The position numbers were made by a program, and so were the translations under genes. The notes below the pieces were generated by a model. It was given only the letters and a program-made list of their open reading frames with translations. It ran no database searches and had not been told where the DNA came from. From an uncultured Alphaproteobacteria bacterium (GTDB taxonomy: Bacteria; Pseudomonadota; Alphaproteobacteria; Micavibrionales; Micavibrionaceae): DNA of 64,000 nt. Where the stretch lies: contig CAMLMC010000001.1 of NCBI GenBank assembly GCA_946481075.1, positions 1,391,739-1,455,738 on the forward strand, read 5' to 3'. This document shows, one piece after another, positions 1 through 8,772 of this stretch. How positions within the stretch are numbered: the stretch's first letter is position 1; each line of letters begins with the position of its first letter.

Positions 1-1448
1 TGGGCGGTATGGCAAGCAGCGTTCAGGATGATACAACGAATGTCTTTTTGGAGTGCGCATATTTTGATCCCTACCGGGTTGCCAAGACAGGCCGTGCGCT
101 AGACATCATTTCGGATGCGCGCTACCGCCTTGAACGCGGTGTTGATCCGGCCTTCCTTGTACAGGCGGTAGAAATTGCCACGAACCTTATCCTCGAACTT
201 TGCGGTGGCGAAGCTTCCGATATCGTGGTTGCGGGCGCAGAACCGCAATGGAAACGCACAATTGCATTCGACCCCGCCTACACGAAACAACTCGGCGGAA
301 TAGAGATCGAAGAATCCAGACAAATCGAAATCCTCAAAAGCCTCGGCTTTACAGTGGATGGCGCAAAAGCCCCCTATTCCGTGCAGCCACCATCGTGGCG
401 CGCCGATATCGAAGGCAAGCCCGACCTTGTCGAAGAAGTCGCCCGCATTTACGGATACGATCATATTCCACCTGCCGAAGTGCGCAGCGCGGCAGCCGTT
501 TCGGGCGGCGCGGAAACAGACAATTTCATGCGTACCCGCAAAGCACGCACTGTTCTGGCTGCACGCGGCCTCAATGAATGCGTCACATGGTCGTTCATGA
601 AACAGGAAACGGCGGCGTTATTCGGATCGAACGACAATCCGGCGCTCGCCCTCACAAACCCGATTTCATCTGAACTAACCCAGATGCGCCCCAGTATTAT
701 CCCGAACCTGATCGACGCCGCCCAGCGCAACGCCGATAAAGGATATGGCAATGCGGCCCTGTTTGAAGTAGGACCGACGTTCCAATCGGTCAAACCGGAT
801 GGGCAAAAGACAGTTGCCGCCGGAATCCGTTTCGGCGCCAAAGGCGCACGCCATTGGGAAGGCGCGATTGCCCACCGTGCCGTTGATGCGCTGGATGCCA
901 AGGCCGATGCCCTGGCCGCGCTGGAGGCCGCAGGCGCACCGGTGGCCAATCTACAAGTATCCAGAGATGCGCCGGATTACTACCACCCCGGCCGATCCGG
1001 TTCCCTGCGCCTTGGTGCAAATGTTCTTGCCTATTTCGGGGAAATCCATCCCGCCATACTCGACGAAATGGATGTCAAAGTCCCGGTTGCCGCGTTTGAG
1101 GCCTTCCTCAACAACGCGCCCGCTCAGAAGAAAAAAGGCACAGCCCGTACATTGCTGCAATTATCAGCGTTCCAACCGATCCAGCGCGATTTTGCTTTCA
1201 TCGTCGATGATGGTCTCGATGCGGATAATATCATTCGCGCCGCCCGCAGCGCCGACAAGATGATCGACCGCATCGAAATCTTCGATATCTACAAAGGCAA
1301 GGGTGTCGAAGACGGCAAAAAATCCATCGCCATCAACGTTGTTATTCAGCCGAATGATAAGACGTTGAGCGATACTGAAATCGAGGCGATCACGAAAAAG
1401 ATCATTGATGCCGTTGTGTCTAAATGCAGCGCGACGTTGCGCGGTTAA
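1..1448 (+). CDS. pheT: Phenylalanine--tRNA ligase beta subunit, C-terminal part (5' end cut by window)
   Basis: Beta subunit of the cytoplasmic (alpha-beta)2 enzyme that charges tRNA-Phe. The frame is open from base 3, so the start lies outside the window; about 480 of a usual ~800 residues are present, and the missing part would hold the tRNA-binding and early B3 regions. Visible: the B5-type end EEVARIYGYDHIP, the core stretch NPISSELTQMRPSIIPNL, and a C-terminal FDX-ACB anticodon-binding fold starting near RDFAFIVDD and running to the end (ATLRG). The combination is specific to PheT. pheS would be expected just upstream. The stop is followed after 18 nt by a small membrane-protein gene on the same strand, which is probably co-transcribed. 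No frameshift or unusual feature is seen in the visible part. Confidence 0.96.
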   Translation, partial: GGMASSVQDDTTNVFLECAYFDPYRVAKTGRALDIISDARYRLERGVDPAFLVQAVEIATNLILELCGGEASDIVVAGAEPQWKRTIAFDPAYTKQLGGIEIEESRQIEILKSLGFTVDGAKAPYSVQPPSWRADIEGKPDLVEEVARIYGYDHIPPAEVRSAAAVSGGAETDNFMRTRKARTVLAARGLNECVTWSFMKQETAALFGSNDNPALALTNPISSELTQMRPSIIPNLIDAAQRNADKGYGNAALFEVGPTFQSVKPDGQKTVAAGIRFGAKGARHWEGAIAHRAVDALDAKADALAALEAAGAPVANLQVSRDAPDYYHPGRSGSLRLGANVLAYFGEIHPAILDEMDVKVPVAAFEAFLNNAPAQKKKGTARTLLQLSAFQPIQRDFAFIVDDGLDADNIIRAARSADKMIDRIEIFDIYKGKGVEDGKKSIAINVVIQPNDKTLSDTEIEAITKKIIDAVVSKCSATLRG

Positions 1449-1466
1449 GACGGCAAGGTGAGTATA

Positions 1467-1862
1467 ATGAGTTTAAGATTATCTTTTAAGCAGACACAAA
1501 TTGCGCTCTATACAGGTGCGGCCCTGTCTTTCGGCCTGGGCCTTGCCGCAGCGCCATCGATTGTTCCAAACGCGCGGGCCGAATTCAACGCGATTGACCG
1601 GCAACAAATCCGCACCCAATGCCGATCAGGACTGGCCGAGCAAGAACGCAATCTATTACATACCATCGATTATGAATACAGCCCGCGAATTTCGCCGCAG
1701 ATGGTTGAAAGCTGCGTTTCTGCCGAAACAGACAAAGCCTGGAAGATGGCCTTAATAAAGAACGGAGCGCTTCCTTTGGGCGCATTGTTGCTTGCGTCGG
1801 GTTTGGTCAGGGCTGCAAATCATAACAGCAAACGCCGTGAAAATCAGGCACCGGTAATCTGA
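1467..1862 (+). CDS. Small predicted membrane protein, unknown function
   Basis: About 131 residues, not recognised. There is a hydrophobic segment near residues 9-28, rich in Ala, Gly and Leu and possibly an uncleaved signal anchor. A second one near 93-111 (NGALPLGALLLASGLVRAA) is followed by a basic tail. Between them lies a soluble, charged region with two cysteines (near 50 and 80), which could face the periplasm and form a disulfide. The start chosen is ATG 1467, because AAGGTGAG sits 4-11 nt before it; an in-frame GTG at 1458 is the alternative but overlaps that ribosome site. It follows pheT by 18 nt and converges on fadD with only 8 nt between stops. No function can be inferred from the context. 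Confidence 0.7.
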   Translation: MSLRLSFKQTQIALYTGAALSFGLGLAAAPSIVPNARAEFNAIDRQQIRTQCRSGLAEQERNLLHTIDYEYSPRISPQMVESCVSAETDKAWKMALIKNGALPLGALLLASGLVRAANHNSKRRENQAPVI

Positions 1863-1870
1863 CACTATAA

Positions 1871-3565
1871 TCAGGCGGACCTTTTCGCCATTTCTTCTGC
1901 GAGAATATCCTTACGCGACAGCTTGCCAATCATGGTCTTGGGCAGCGGTGTATCGCGGAATTCGATATGACGGGGCATTTCCATCGGCGACAATTTGTCG
2001 TTCAGGAATGTCTTCATCTGTTCGATGGTCAGGCTCTCGCCTGCCTTCAGTTTGATCCACGCCTTGACGACTTCGCCGCGATTGGCGTCGGGAAGCCCTG
2101 CCACGATACATTCTTCCACGGCATCATGAAGATAGATCGCCTCTTCCACATTACGCGGATAGACGTTATAGCCGTTTGTTATGATCAAATCTTTAATCCG
2201 GTCGACGATGAAGACATAACCATCCGCATCGATCATCGCAACGTCGCCCGTGTAAAGAAGCCCGTCTTTCAAAACATTCGCTGTTTCTTCCGGCTTGTTG
2301 TAATAACCCTTCATAACCTGCGGACCGCGCACGCAAAGCTCTCCGCGCTCACCGATATTCTTGCGTATTGTTTTGTTGTCCGGATCAATAATTTCGACAG
2401 TCGTCCCGGGGAACGGCAGGCCAATCGAACCGGCTTTGTTCAAGCCCACGCAGGGATTTGCACAAACGACCGGTGACGATTCCGTTAAGCCGTATCCCTC
2501 GATCACCACGCAGCCCGTGTTGGCTTCGAATTTCTTTTTAACCTCGACTGGAAGCGGCGCACCGCCGGAAATACAGGACCGCAGCGAGCGCAAATTATAG
2601 GATTTCAGTTTCTTGTGATTGTTGATCGCATTGTAGATTGCCGGAACAGCCGGGAAAAAATTCGGTTTCTTTTTATGAATGAGCTTCAAAGTCGCATCCA
2701 GTTCAAACCGCGGCAAAGCCACAATTTCCAGCGCATTGCGTACGGAGAAATTCATTACGGTCGTCATGGCAAAGACATGAAAGAAAGGCAGGACACCGAG
2801 CATCTTGTCCTGTCCCGGCCGCACATCGCAAAGCCACAGGCAGCATTGTTCGGTATTGGCCACGATATTGGCATGGGTCAACATCGCCCCTTTGGGCGTG
2901 CCTGTTGTACCACCCGTATATTGAAGCAGTGCAACATCTTCGATCGGATCGATGTCGACATCGTGCGGTGATTTATCATGCTCAATCAAAGTGTGATACC
3001 ACTCTACCGTGCTATCCGCTTGCACCTGCGCCATATCCTTCTTTTTCAGGATCGGGAACAGGATATTCTTCGGAAAGGGAAGGATATCCGTGAATTTGCA
3101 AACGATCAGGCGCTCCAGACAAGTGGTGCCGGACATCTTCTTCATTTTACCATAAAGCAAGTCTAGATCGGCCGTGATCATGGTATCGGTGCCGGAGTCG
3201 TTGATCTGATGGATCAGTTCCTTCTCGGAATAAAGCGGGTTGTAATTGACCACGGTGGCGCCGGTTCGAACAACCGCATAAAAAGCGATGATAAAATAAG
3301 GGCAATTCGGCAGGAAAATACCGACCTTGCGGCCCTTGCCGATGCCGCGGTCCTGCAGCGAACGGGCAAGCCGGAGCGAAGCCTCATACACTTCCCCCCA
3401 GGTCATCTTGAAATTTAGAAAATCAAAGGCAGGACTGTCTCCATGGTCCTTTGCCGTGCGTTCCAGCATGTCGAACACGGGATAAATCGGCACCTCCGCA
3501 TCCCATCGCAGTCCTTCAGGATAGGATTTCTGGTACAGTTCGGGGGTAATATCGCATGAAGTCAT
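1871..3565 (-). CDS. fadD: Long-chain fatty acyl-CoA ligase (AMP-forming)
   Basis: Activates fatty acids to acyl-CoA using ATP and CoA, at the inner face of the membrane, for beta-oxidation or lipid remodelling. The ~564-residue length is normal for FadD. Seen: the ATP/AMP-binding signature YTGGTTGTPKGAMLTH near residue 220, GYGLTESSPV near 355, the hinge and adenylate contact YTGDVAMIDADGYVFIVDR near 435-455, and a C-terminal PKTMIGKLSRK holding the catalytic lysine of the adenylate-forming family. The start chosen is ATG 3565, with AAAGGA 10 nt upstream; an in-frame TTG at 3586 is possible. The gene stands alone and is divergent from the cold-shock gene across a ~280-bp gap. Chain-length preference cannot be read from the sequence, so medium-chain specificity is possible. 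Confidence 0.92.
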   Translation of the reverse strand: MTSCDITPELYQKSYPEGLRWDAEVPIYPVFDMLERTAKDHGDSPAFDFLNFKMTWGEVYEASLRLARSLQDRGIGKGRKVGIFLPNCPYFIIAFYAVVRTGATVVNYNPLYSEKELIHQINDSGTDTMITADLDLLYGKMKKMSGTTCLERLIVCKFTDILPFPKNILFPILKKKDMAQVQADSTVEWYHTLIEHDKSPHDVDIDPIEDVALLQYTGGTTGTPKGAMLTHANIVANTEQCCLWLCDVRPGQDKMLGVLPFFHVFAMTTVMNFSVRNALEIVALPRFELDATLKLIHKKKPNFFPAVPAIYNAINNHKKLKSYNLRSLRSCISGGAPLPVEVKKKFEANTGCVVIEGYGLTESSPVVCANPCVGLNKAGSIGLPFPGTTVEIIDPDNKTIRKNIGERGELCVRGPQVMKGYYNKPEETANVLKDGLLYTGDVAMIDADGYVFIVDRIKDLIITNGYNVYPRNVEEAIYLHDAVEECIVAGLPDANRGEVVKAWIKLKAGESLTIEQMKTFLNDKLSPMEMPRHIEFRDTPLPKTMIGKLSRKDILAEEMAKRSA

Positions 3566-3740
3566 CTGGACGTATTCCTTTCTCAAGACACTCGAAGTTC
3601 ATAGCCAAACTACTGAATTTATTATTCTAATTTTACCAGCTTTATATCCGTATCATCAAATTAAAATAACCGCCGCGTGCCATCTTTCTATACTGCGCTA
3701 CAGCAAATATTTATTCTCTCTGGAAGCACATAATAAATGA

Positions 3741-3749
3741 TGCTATAAC
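3741..3749 (+). promoter_or_regulatory. Candidate extended -10 promoter of the cold-shock gene
   Basis: TGCTATAAC matches an extended -10 (TGnTATAAT); the -35 position (about 3721, TGGAAG) is poor. Transcription from here would give a leader of about 90 nt before the start at 3845, as is common for cold-shock genes. The rest of the 3566-3844 gap is AT-rich with no other clear element; it must also hold the fadD promoter on the other strand. Inference from motif match only. Confidence 0.4.
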
Positions 3750-3844
3750 TTGGTTACACGCTCGTTACTTTTGTGTACCTATGTATTTCTCTTGTCTGAT
3801 TTGCCGATTTGTTGCCCTGTCAGAATATCTTTATTGTGTGACCT

Positions 3845-4372
3845 ATGAAACCGCTCGCAACCACAACCGAAACCGAACTTTTATCGGTTAAATCGAAGTT
3901 AAAATGGTTCAACAGCACGAAGGGGTTTGGCTTCGTGGTGCCGATCGATGACCCTTGCGATGCGTTCATCCACATCACAACTTTGCAAGATGCGGGAATT
4001 CATGAGTTAGGCGAAGAAGCCATCATCCAGTGCAGTGTGGTCAAAGGCCCGAAGGGTGCCCTTGTCACCCACGTCGACCAGTTGATTGAACCAGGCATAA
4101 ATCCCGCGCCTATTTCCCACCGTCTGGAAGGGGAAGAAGGTGAACAGTTGCACGTCATGGAAGGCACCGTGAAATGGTACAAGCCGGATAAGGGGTTCGG
4201 TTTCATTATTCCCGAGGATGGTCAGAAGGACGTTTTTGTTCATAAGACATGCCTCGATAAACATGACCTTGCCATCCTGATTCCTGGCCAAAAAGTCCGC
4301 ATGACAATCCGCACCGTAGCAAAGGGCCGCGAAGTTGCGGATTTCGACCTGATTGACCAGTCTGGCGTCTGA
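3845..4372 (+). CDS. Double cold-shock-domain protein
   Basis: A nucleic-acid binding protein of 175 residues with two cold-shock (OB-fold) domains. The first spans about residues 14-75, with RNP1 KGFGFV and RNP2 DAFIH. The second spans about residues 104-170, with RNP1 KGFGFI and RNP2 DVFVH. A charged linker of about 30 residues joins them. Tandem-CSD proteins of this length are typical of alphaproteobacteria, where single-domain CspA types coexist. By family knowledge it binds single-stranded RNA or DNA and acts as an RNA chaperone or antiterminator. The ATG is preceded by a long AT-rich leader, which fits temperature-dependent control at the mRNA level. It is monocistronic and converges on gcrA with a hairpin terminator between them. 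No degenerate RNP residues are visible, so both domains should bind. Confidence 0.93.
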   Translation: MKPLATTTETELLSVKSKLKWFNSTKGFGFVVPIDDPCDAFIHITTLQDAGIHELGEEAIIQCSVVKGPKGALVTHVDQLIEPGINPAPISHRLEGEEGEQLHVMEGTVKWYKPDKGFGFIIPEDGQKDVFVHKTCLDKHDLAILIPGQKVRMTIRTVAKGREVADFDLIDQSGV

Positions 4373-4403
4373 TTTCTTCCCAAATATAGGTTATGACACA
4401 AAA

Positions 4404-4425
4404 AAACCGCCCCGAAGGGCGGTTT
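4404..4425. terminator. Rho-independent terminator between the cold-shock gene and gcrA
   Basis: A 9-bp perfect stem AAACCGCCC/GGGCGGTTT with a CGAA tetraloop. In the leftward direction it is followed by a run of T (complement of 4401-4406), so it best serves gcrA; rightward the T tract is weak, giving only partial function for the cold-shock gene. Confidence 0.85.
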
Positions 4426-4479
4426 GAAGTTTGGATACGTTACCGCTAAAGGAGGACGGAACGTATCGTCAGCAAATTT

Positions 4480-4965
4480 CTAGCCATTAGAGACCGCTTT
4501 GATATCGAAATCGGCGGGCGATCCGGCTTGCGTTTCGAAATCCTCGGCCTGCAATGTACGGCTGCGGGTTGGCACCTGATAGGCCACGCGGGCATGCTCG
4601 GGGCAATAGGACAGGCCTGGCACAACATCACAACCGCAAAAATTGAAATTCTCTTCCTGTGGATCGCCATTCGGCCAGCGGCAGGCCCGGGAATCCAAAT
4701 CAACCATTTTCACGCCTTTGCCTTTGAATTCCGGCAACTTAACAGCAGGACGCGGCGCACGGGGCACAGAGGATTCTGTTTTGACCTTCTTGCTGGTGTT
4801 CTGCTGAATGGGCGACAAACGGGAGGATAGTTTCAGGCGGTGAGCCTTACCAATAACGGCGTTGCGGGTGATACCATCGCCAAGAACTTTGGCAATCTCC
4901 GCTGCCGTCTTACCTTCCCCCCACAATTGCTTCAGAAGCGATACTCTTTCGTCGGTCCAGCTCAT
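4480..4965 (-). CDS. gcrA: Cell-cycle regulator GcrA
   Basis: A sigma70-associated transcription factor of alphaproteobacteria. By family knowledge it activates promoters carrying CcrM-methylated GANTC sites and couples transcription to chromosome replication. It has 161 residues, close to the Caulobacter protein. Seen: the N-terminal helix-turn-helix (SWTDERVSLLKQLW, then GITRNAVIGKAHRLKL, residues 1-47), a basic and proline-rich linker, and the C-terminal Cys/His block CRWPNGDP with CGCD and YCPEH (about residues 113-145), which is diagnostic of the family. The start ATG follows GGGAG with a run of T between. It is transcribed leftward into a terminator. The upstream gap carries four GANTC sites, which suggests autoregulation. 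This gene is one of the firmest markers of the host lineage. Confidence 0.96.
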   Translation of the reverse strand: MSWTDERVSLLKQLWGEGKTAAEIAKVLGDGITRNAVIGKAHRLKLSSRLSPIQQNTSKKVKTESSVPRAPRPAVKLPEFKGKGVKMVDLDSRACRWPNGDPQEENFNFCGCDVVPGLSYCPEHARVAYQVPTRSRTLQAEDFETQAGSPADFDIKAVSNG

Positions 4966-5061
4966 AAAAAATCTCCCAATATGACTTTGCCTTAGCTTAA
5001 AAACTACCCCACGGCGCGGCCATCAATGTTTCCTGAAGTATCCTGACGATATCAACGGAAA

Positions 5062-5161
5062 GAATCACTGACCAGAAAAACGGAGAATCATACCTTCTTT
5101 ATCCACATAAATCCGAAAATGAGTCTTGACGCGCCGCTTTAACGGCTTTGTGGAGAGATTC
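5062..5161 (-). promoter_or_regulatory. Cluster of four GANTC sites in the era-gcrA gap
   Basis: GANTC occurs at 5062-5066 (GAATC), 5085-5089 (GAATC), 5121-5125 (GAGTC) and 5157-5161 (GATTC), four in 100 bp where chance gives roughly one per 256 bp. GANTC is the CcrM methylation site through which GcrA acts. The gap 4966-5221 is otherwise non-coding apart from a short AGTTGC/GCAACT hairpin just after the era stop. Regulatory meaning is inferred. Confidence 0.5.
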
Positions 5162-5221
5162 TTTTTTAGGAAGGGGGCAAGGCCTGAAAACGGGCAATAT
5201 ATAGTTGCCATTACGCAACTA

Positions 5222-6139
5222 TCAGGCTTTGGGATCAAGGCCCCATAATTCGTAATGTTCCCTGTCGGCGGCCCAGTTTTCACGAAGTTTGACAAAGAGC
5301 TTTAGGTGAACACGGCAGCCCATAATCTCTTCCAGTTCCACCCGCGCTTGCTCGCCGATCTTGCCGAGCATGGAACCGCCTTTTCCGATCACGATTTTCT
5401 TCTGGCCTTCGCGGGCGATAAAAATGACTTGGTCGATCTTGACGCTGCCATCTTCAAACTCTTCCCAGCTTTCCGTTTCCACAGTGATATCATAGGGAAT
5501 TTCATCGTGAATGGAGCGAAAAAGCTTCTCCCGCGTAACTTCCGCGGCCATCATCCGCATTGGCATGTCGCTCATCTGGTCTTCAGGATAGTGCCACGGG
5601 GATTCCGGCATCTGCTTGGCAACATATTTCAGAAGATCGGCAACACCGTCATTCTTTCGTGCCGAAATCATGAAGGTGGCATCAAACGGAAACGCCTCGT
5701 TCATCTGAACGGTCAGTTCAAGGAGTTTGGGCCGGTGCACCTCGTCGATCTTGTTGAGAATGAGGGCGACCTTCTTTCCAGCGCTATCTTTTTTCAATTG
5801 GTCGATAATCGGGCGCACAGGACGCGATAATCCCTTGGTTGCATCGACAACCAGAAGAATAAGATCGGCATCCTCAACGCCGTCCCACGCGGCGGCAACA
5901 ATCGCGCGCTCCATCCGGTTGTTCTGCGATGGTTTGAAAATCCCCGGTGTATCGACAAAAATAATTTGCGCATTGCCTTCCACCATAATGCCAAGAACGC
6001 GCGTACGCGTCGTCTGCACCTTGCTGGACACAATTGAGACCTTGCCGCCGACAATCGAATTGATGAGGGTCGATTTCCCTGCGTTCGGTGCCCCAATGAT
6101 CGCCGCAAAGCCACAGCGTTGTCCGTTTTGTTCGCTCAT
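5222..6139 (-). CDS. era: GTPase Era, 16S rRNA-binding ribosome assembly factor
   Basis: An essential GTPase that binds the 3' end of 16S rRNA during 30S maturation, peripheral to the membrane. It has 305 residues, the usual size. Seen: the G1 loop GAPNAGKST near residue 16, G3 DTPG near 63, G4 NKID near 128, and a C-terminal KH domain around KIVIGKGGSMLGKIG (about 245-295) that binds the 3' end of 16S rRNA. The start codon overlaps the rnc stop by 4 nt (ATGA), so translation is coupled to RNase III. It is the last gene of the leftward lepB-rnc-era group; recO, often next in related genomes, is absent and a 256-bp non-coding gap follows. Confidence 0.97.
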   Translation of the reverse strand: MSEQNGQRCGFAAIIGAPNAGKSTLINSIVGGKVSIVSSKVQTTRTRVLGIMVEGNAQIIFVDTPGIFKPSQNNRMERAIVAAAWDGVEDADLILLVVDATKGLSRPVRPIIDQLKKDSAGKKVALILNKIDEVHRPKLLELTVQMNEAFPFDATFMISARKNDGVADLLKYVAKQMPESPWHYPEDQMSDMPMRMMAAEVTREKLFRSIHDEIPYDITVETESWEEFEDGSVKIDQVIFIAREGQKKIVIGKGGSMLGKIGEQARVELEEIMGCRVHLKLFVKLRENWAADREHYELWGLDPKA

Positions 6140-6810
6140 GATTTATCTTTCAGTTCTTCCAGCATCCGGCGCGCTGCTTCCTTCTCTGCGGCGCGGCGCG
6201 ATGGCCCCGTGGCCGTCAACGGGGCCTGCCCGCGCACTTTCAGCGTGATTTCAAAGGTTGGGGCGTGATCCGGTCCGCTTCGTCCTGAAATTTCATAATC
6301 CGGCAGAGGCCACCCCTTGGCCTGTACATATTCCTGAAGCTCTGTTTTAGAATCCGCGTGGGTTGCGTTGATCATGCGGATGCGCTCGCCCCATAGCCGC
6401 AAGACCAGTTCCTGCGCCGGGTCATGTCCACCATCAAGATAAATGGCTCCCAATATGGCCTCGACCGCATCGGAAAGAATGTTTTCATTAAGCGCACCGC
6501 CCGTTGCCCGCTCGGACTCAGAGAGAATCAAAAAATCGCCCAGCGATATATCCTGCGCGATCTGCACCAACATTTTAGCCTGCACAAGCCCTGCATGGCG
6601 TTTGGCCAATGCGCCTTCGGCCTCCTTGGGAAAGGCTTCATAAAGCGCATGGGCAATCACAAGGTTTAAAACGCGGTCACCCAGAAATTCCAGCCGCTCA
6701 TTGTTGTTGCCGGAATGGGAGGAATGGGTCAGGGCCTGTTCCAGCAATACGCGATTGGTAAAATCGTATCCGATGCGCGCCTGAAGCGCCTGCAGGTTCA
6801 AACCAGCCAT
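6136..6810 (-). CDS. rnc: Ribonuclease III
   Basis: A double-stranded RNA endonuclease for rRNA processing and antisense decay in the cytoplasm; 224 residues. Seen: the signature NERLEFLGDRVLNLVI (about residues 37-52), which carries acidic residues that bind the catalytic metal; the second acidic pair in LSDAVEAILGAIYLDGG; and a C-terminal dsRNA-binding domain (about 150-220) ending in the conserved basic-Ala helix RRAAEKEAARRML. The start is ATG 6810, which overlaps the lepB stop by one base (TAATG). A longer reading frame extends upstream but lies inside lepB and is not used. The 3' end overlaps era by 4 nt. The lepB-rnc-era coupling is a classic bacterial operon. Confidence 0.97.
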   Translation of the reverse strand: MAGLNLQALQARIGYDFTNRVLLEQALTHSSHSGNNNERLEFLGDRVLNLVIAHALYEAFPKEAEGALAKRHAGLVQAKMLVQIAQDISLGDFLILSESERATGGALNENILSDAVEAILGAIYLDGGHDPAQELVLRLWGERIRMINATHADSKTELQEYVQAKGWPLPDYEISGRSGPDHAPTFEITLKVRGQAPLTATGPSRRAAEKEAARRMLEELKDKS

Positions 6811-7634
6811 TATTGGGCGCCTTCGGCCGGACGCACAGGTCCTAGGGTCTTCAAAAGCCGGCTGTAACGTATGGCGGTAGGCCATGTCCACGGACGGGCC
6901 AGAGAAGCGGTATCGTCGATCGAGAAGAAAAGTATTTCAGCACGGCCTACCAGATTGTCTTGGGGTACAAAGCCGACAAGCCCGTCTACGCGGCTATCTT
7001 GAGAATTGTCACGGTTGTCGCCCATCATAAAGTAATGACCTTCCGGCACGATATATTCCGGCGTATCGTCAAGCGGCTCTGCATCGGATTCTTCCCAGAT
7101 GCGGTGCATGGCCCCGTCAGGCAAGGTTTCAATATATTCCATGACATTCTCATGGCCGCCGTTCGGATTGGGCACACGGCGGATCCCCACTTCCTCGCGC
7201 TCCACCATTACGTCATTAATATAAAGCCTGCCGCGCCGCACCTGAACCCGGTCACCCGGCATGCCGACAAGACGCTTGATATAATCGACAGACGGATCGG
7301 TCGGCAATTTAAAGACGATGACATCGCCACGTTTGGGCGCATCTTCAAAAAGACGACCTTTGAAATCGGCAATAGCAAAGGGAAATGAATAGCGGCTATA
7401 GCCGTAGGCGGGTTTGCTGACGAACAGGTAATCGCCAACCTCCAGCGTCGGGTACATCGATCCGGAAGGAATATTGAACGGCTCGTAGAAAAAGGTACGA
7501 ATAAATAACGCGAGTAAAATAGCAAAAAGCGCGGTTTTCAAAAATTCACCGACGCCCTCTTCTTTCTCGGGTAGCATAGTATCGTTCTGTGGGTCGGTCA
7601 TGCCGCGTTTGAGGCTTTCAGGCGTATCGCTCAC
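6810..7634 (-). CDS. lepB: Signal peptidase I
   Basis: A membrane serine/lysine protease that removes signal peptides from exported proteins at the periplasmic face. It has 274 residues with one predicted membrane segment (about residues 30-50, TALFAILLALFIRTFFY). Seen: the box with the catalytic serine PSGSMYPTLEVGDYL near 57, the lysine box VDYIKRLVGMPGDRV near 110, and the C-terminal GDNRDNSQDSR. The start is GTG 7634 with AAAGGA 10 nt before it; no better in-frame ATG exists until residue 12. It is followed by rnc with a one-base overlap and preceded by acpS after 82 nt. It is slightly longer than average because of an acidic N-terminal stretch and a cytosolic tail. Confidence 0.97.
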   Translation of the reverse strand: MSDTPESLKRGMTDPQNDTMLPEKEEGVGEFLKTALFAILLALFIRTFFYEPFNIPSGSMYPTLEVGDYLFVSKPAYGYSRYSFPFAIADFKGRLFEDAPKRGDVIVFKLPTDPSVDYIKRLVGMPGDRVQVRRGRLYINDVMVEREEVGIRRVPNPNGGHENVMEYIETLPDGAMHRIWEESDAEPLDDTPEYIVPEGHYFMMGDNRDNSQDSRVDGLVGFVPQDNLVGRAEILFFSIDDTASLARPWTWPTAIRYSRLLKTLGPVRPAEGAQ

Positions 7635-7716
7635 TTTGCATCAATCCTTTGATGTTATGAGATAGTTTTAGCCAATCTGGCAAAAGATTACCATACGTAA
7701 AAGCGGGTAAATCCCA

Positions 7717-8118
7717 TCAAACGGCCTCGATAATCACCTGCGCCTGCACGATTGGCGGCTCGTCGGTCAGTGTCAGATGGATCGCCGGGGTTTTGCCTTC
7801 CGGTACCATCGACAAAAGCCGCTTTAGGGCCCCGCCGGTCAGAACGAGCATCGGCTGACCCGACGGCGCATTGACGACGCCGATATCCTTCATGAACACG
7901 CCCTGGGCAAATCCGGTGCCGAGCGCCTTTGAACATGCCTCTTTCGCGGCAAATCGTTTGGCGTAAGTATCGATATGGGTACCGGCGCCGCGGCGGCGTT
8001 CGGCCTTTGCCCTTTCGACATCCGTAAAGCACCGATTGATGAAGCGTTCGCCAAAGCGATCCAGAACTTTTGCGAGCCTGCGTGAATCCAGCGTATCCGA
8101 TCCGATCCCCAATATCAT
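7717..8118 (-). CDS. acpS: Holo-[acyl-carrier-protein] synthase
   Basis: Transfers 4'-phosphopantetheine from CoA to the serine of acyl carrier protein, here presumably the acpP at 44.5 kb. It has 133 residues, normal for AcpS. Seen: the metal-binding N-terminal [11 protein letters not shown], in which the usual GIGTDIV is slightly changed, and [15 protein letters not shown] near 58-72, which holds the conserved Glu and Lys. The C-terminal strand HLTLTDEPP corresponds to the family's H-S-L-SHE region, with Asp-Glu replacing the His-Glu. It starts 1 nt after the stop of the DUF2062 gene, so it is probably coupled to it. The pyridoxine gene pdxJ, which often neighbours acpS in alphaproteobacteria, is missing here. 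Confidence 0.93.
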   Translation of the reverse strand: MILGIGSDTLDSRRLAKVLDRFGERFINRCFTDVERAKAERRRGAGTHIDTYAKRFAAKEACSKALGTGFAQGVFMKDIGVVNAPSGQPMLVLTGGALKRLLSMVPEGKTPAIHLTLTDEPPIVQAQVIIEAV

Positions 8119-8119
8119 A

Positions 8120-8734
8120 TCAGCTTTCCTGCCCGGTTATGGTTTCGGCCTCTTTGTGAATCTTATGTTCGATCACTTTCTGACGGGCGGCCTTGGCCCC
8201 CTTGATCATATAATAGAATGGATAGTAAAAGAACGGGAAGCTAAGGACAGCCATCATATACCCCCCGAGCAGGGTCGGCAGGAATAATTTCCACCCATGC
8301 TGCGCAAAAAGAGCCTTCACATCTTCCCAGTCAAGATCGACGAAAAGATTGAGCACCATCGCGCCCATATTATCGGCGATAAGGCGGTCGGCGCCAAATA
8401 TATCGAGGGTGAAGTGACCTACCTGATAGGACGCGAACATCAGGAATGGTGTTGTCCAGAAATTGCCAAAGGCGGAGCCGATAAAGGCCGCAAAGAAATT
8501 CGCACGGAAGAGCCAGCAAAAGAAAAGACATTGCAACAAATGCGTGCCGAACGTCGGAGTCCATGAAACAGCGCAACCAAGATATAATCCCATGGCGATG
8601 GCGTATTCACCGGCAGGAATGCGGATGGTCCTGTGCTTCCAGTAATAATAGACGCGCCGCCATCCCATACGGGGCCAAAGCAGATTGCGGGTCTTGTTCC
8701 AGAATAATTCTTTGTCACGGCGTTGAAATAACAT
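8120..8734 (-). CDS. DUF2062 domain membrane protein
   Basis: A protein of 204 residues with three or four hydrophobic segments in the C-terminal two thirds. The DUF2062 pattern is visible: [19 protein letters not shown] near residue 44, then [20 protein letters not shown] near 77-96. The N-terminus is basic and amphipathic. The family has no settled function; members are small inner-membrane proteins that often sit beside glycosyltransferases or, in alphaproteobacteria, between rsh and acpS as here. The ATG is 38 nt after the rsh stop and the stop is 1 nt before acpS, so it is within the operon. A role linked to the stringent response cannot be deduced. Confidence 0.85.
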   Translation of the reverse strand: MLFQRRDKELFWNKTRNLLWPRMGWRRVYYYWKHRTIRIPAGEYAIAMGLYLGCAVSWTPTFGTHLLQCLFFCWLFRANFFAAFIGSAFGNFWTTPFLMFASYQVGHFTLDIFGADRLIADNMGAMVLNLFVDLDWEDVKALFAQHGWKLFLPTLLGGYMMAVLSFPFFYYPFYYMIKGAKAARQKVIEHKIHKEAETITGQES

Positions 8735-8772
8735 GGTGAGGATATAGCTGTTCCCGCCGCTTCCGGCAACTG

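Noticed and set aside
5065..5295. 76-codon leftward frame reaching from the era 3' end into the gap before gcrA
   Set aside because: Starts inside era in another frame, lacks a ribosome site and has no family pattern. Treated as non-coding gap with GANTC sites.
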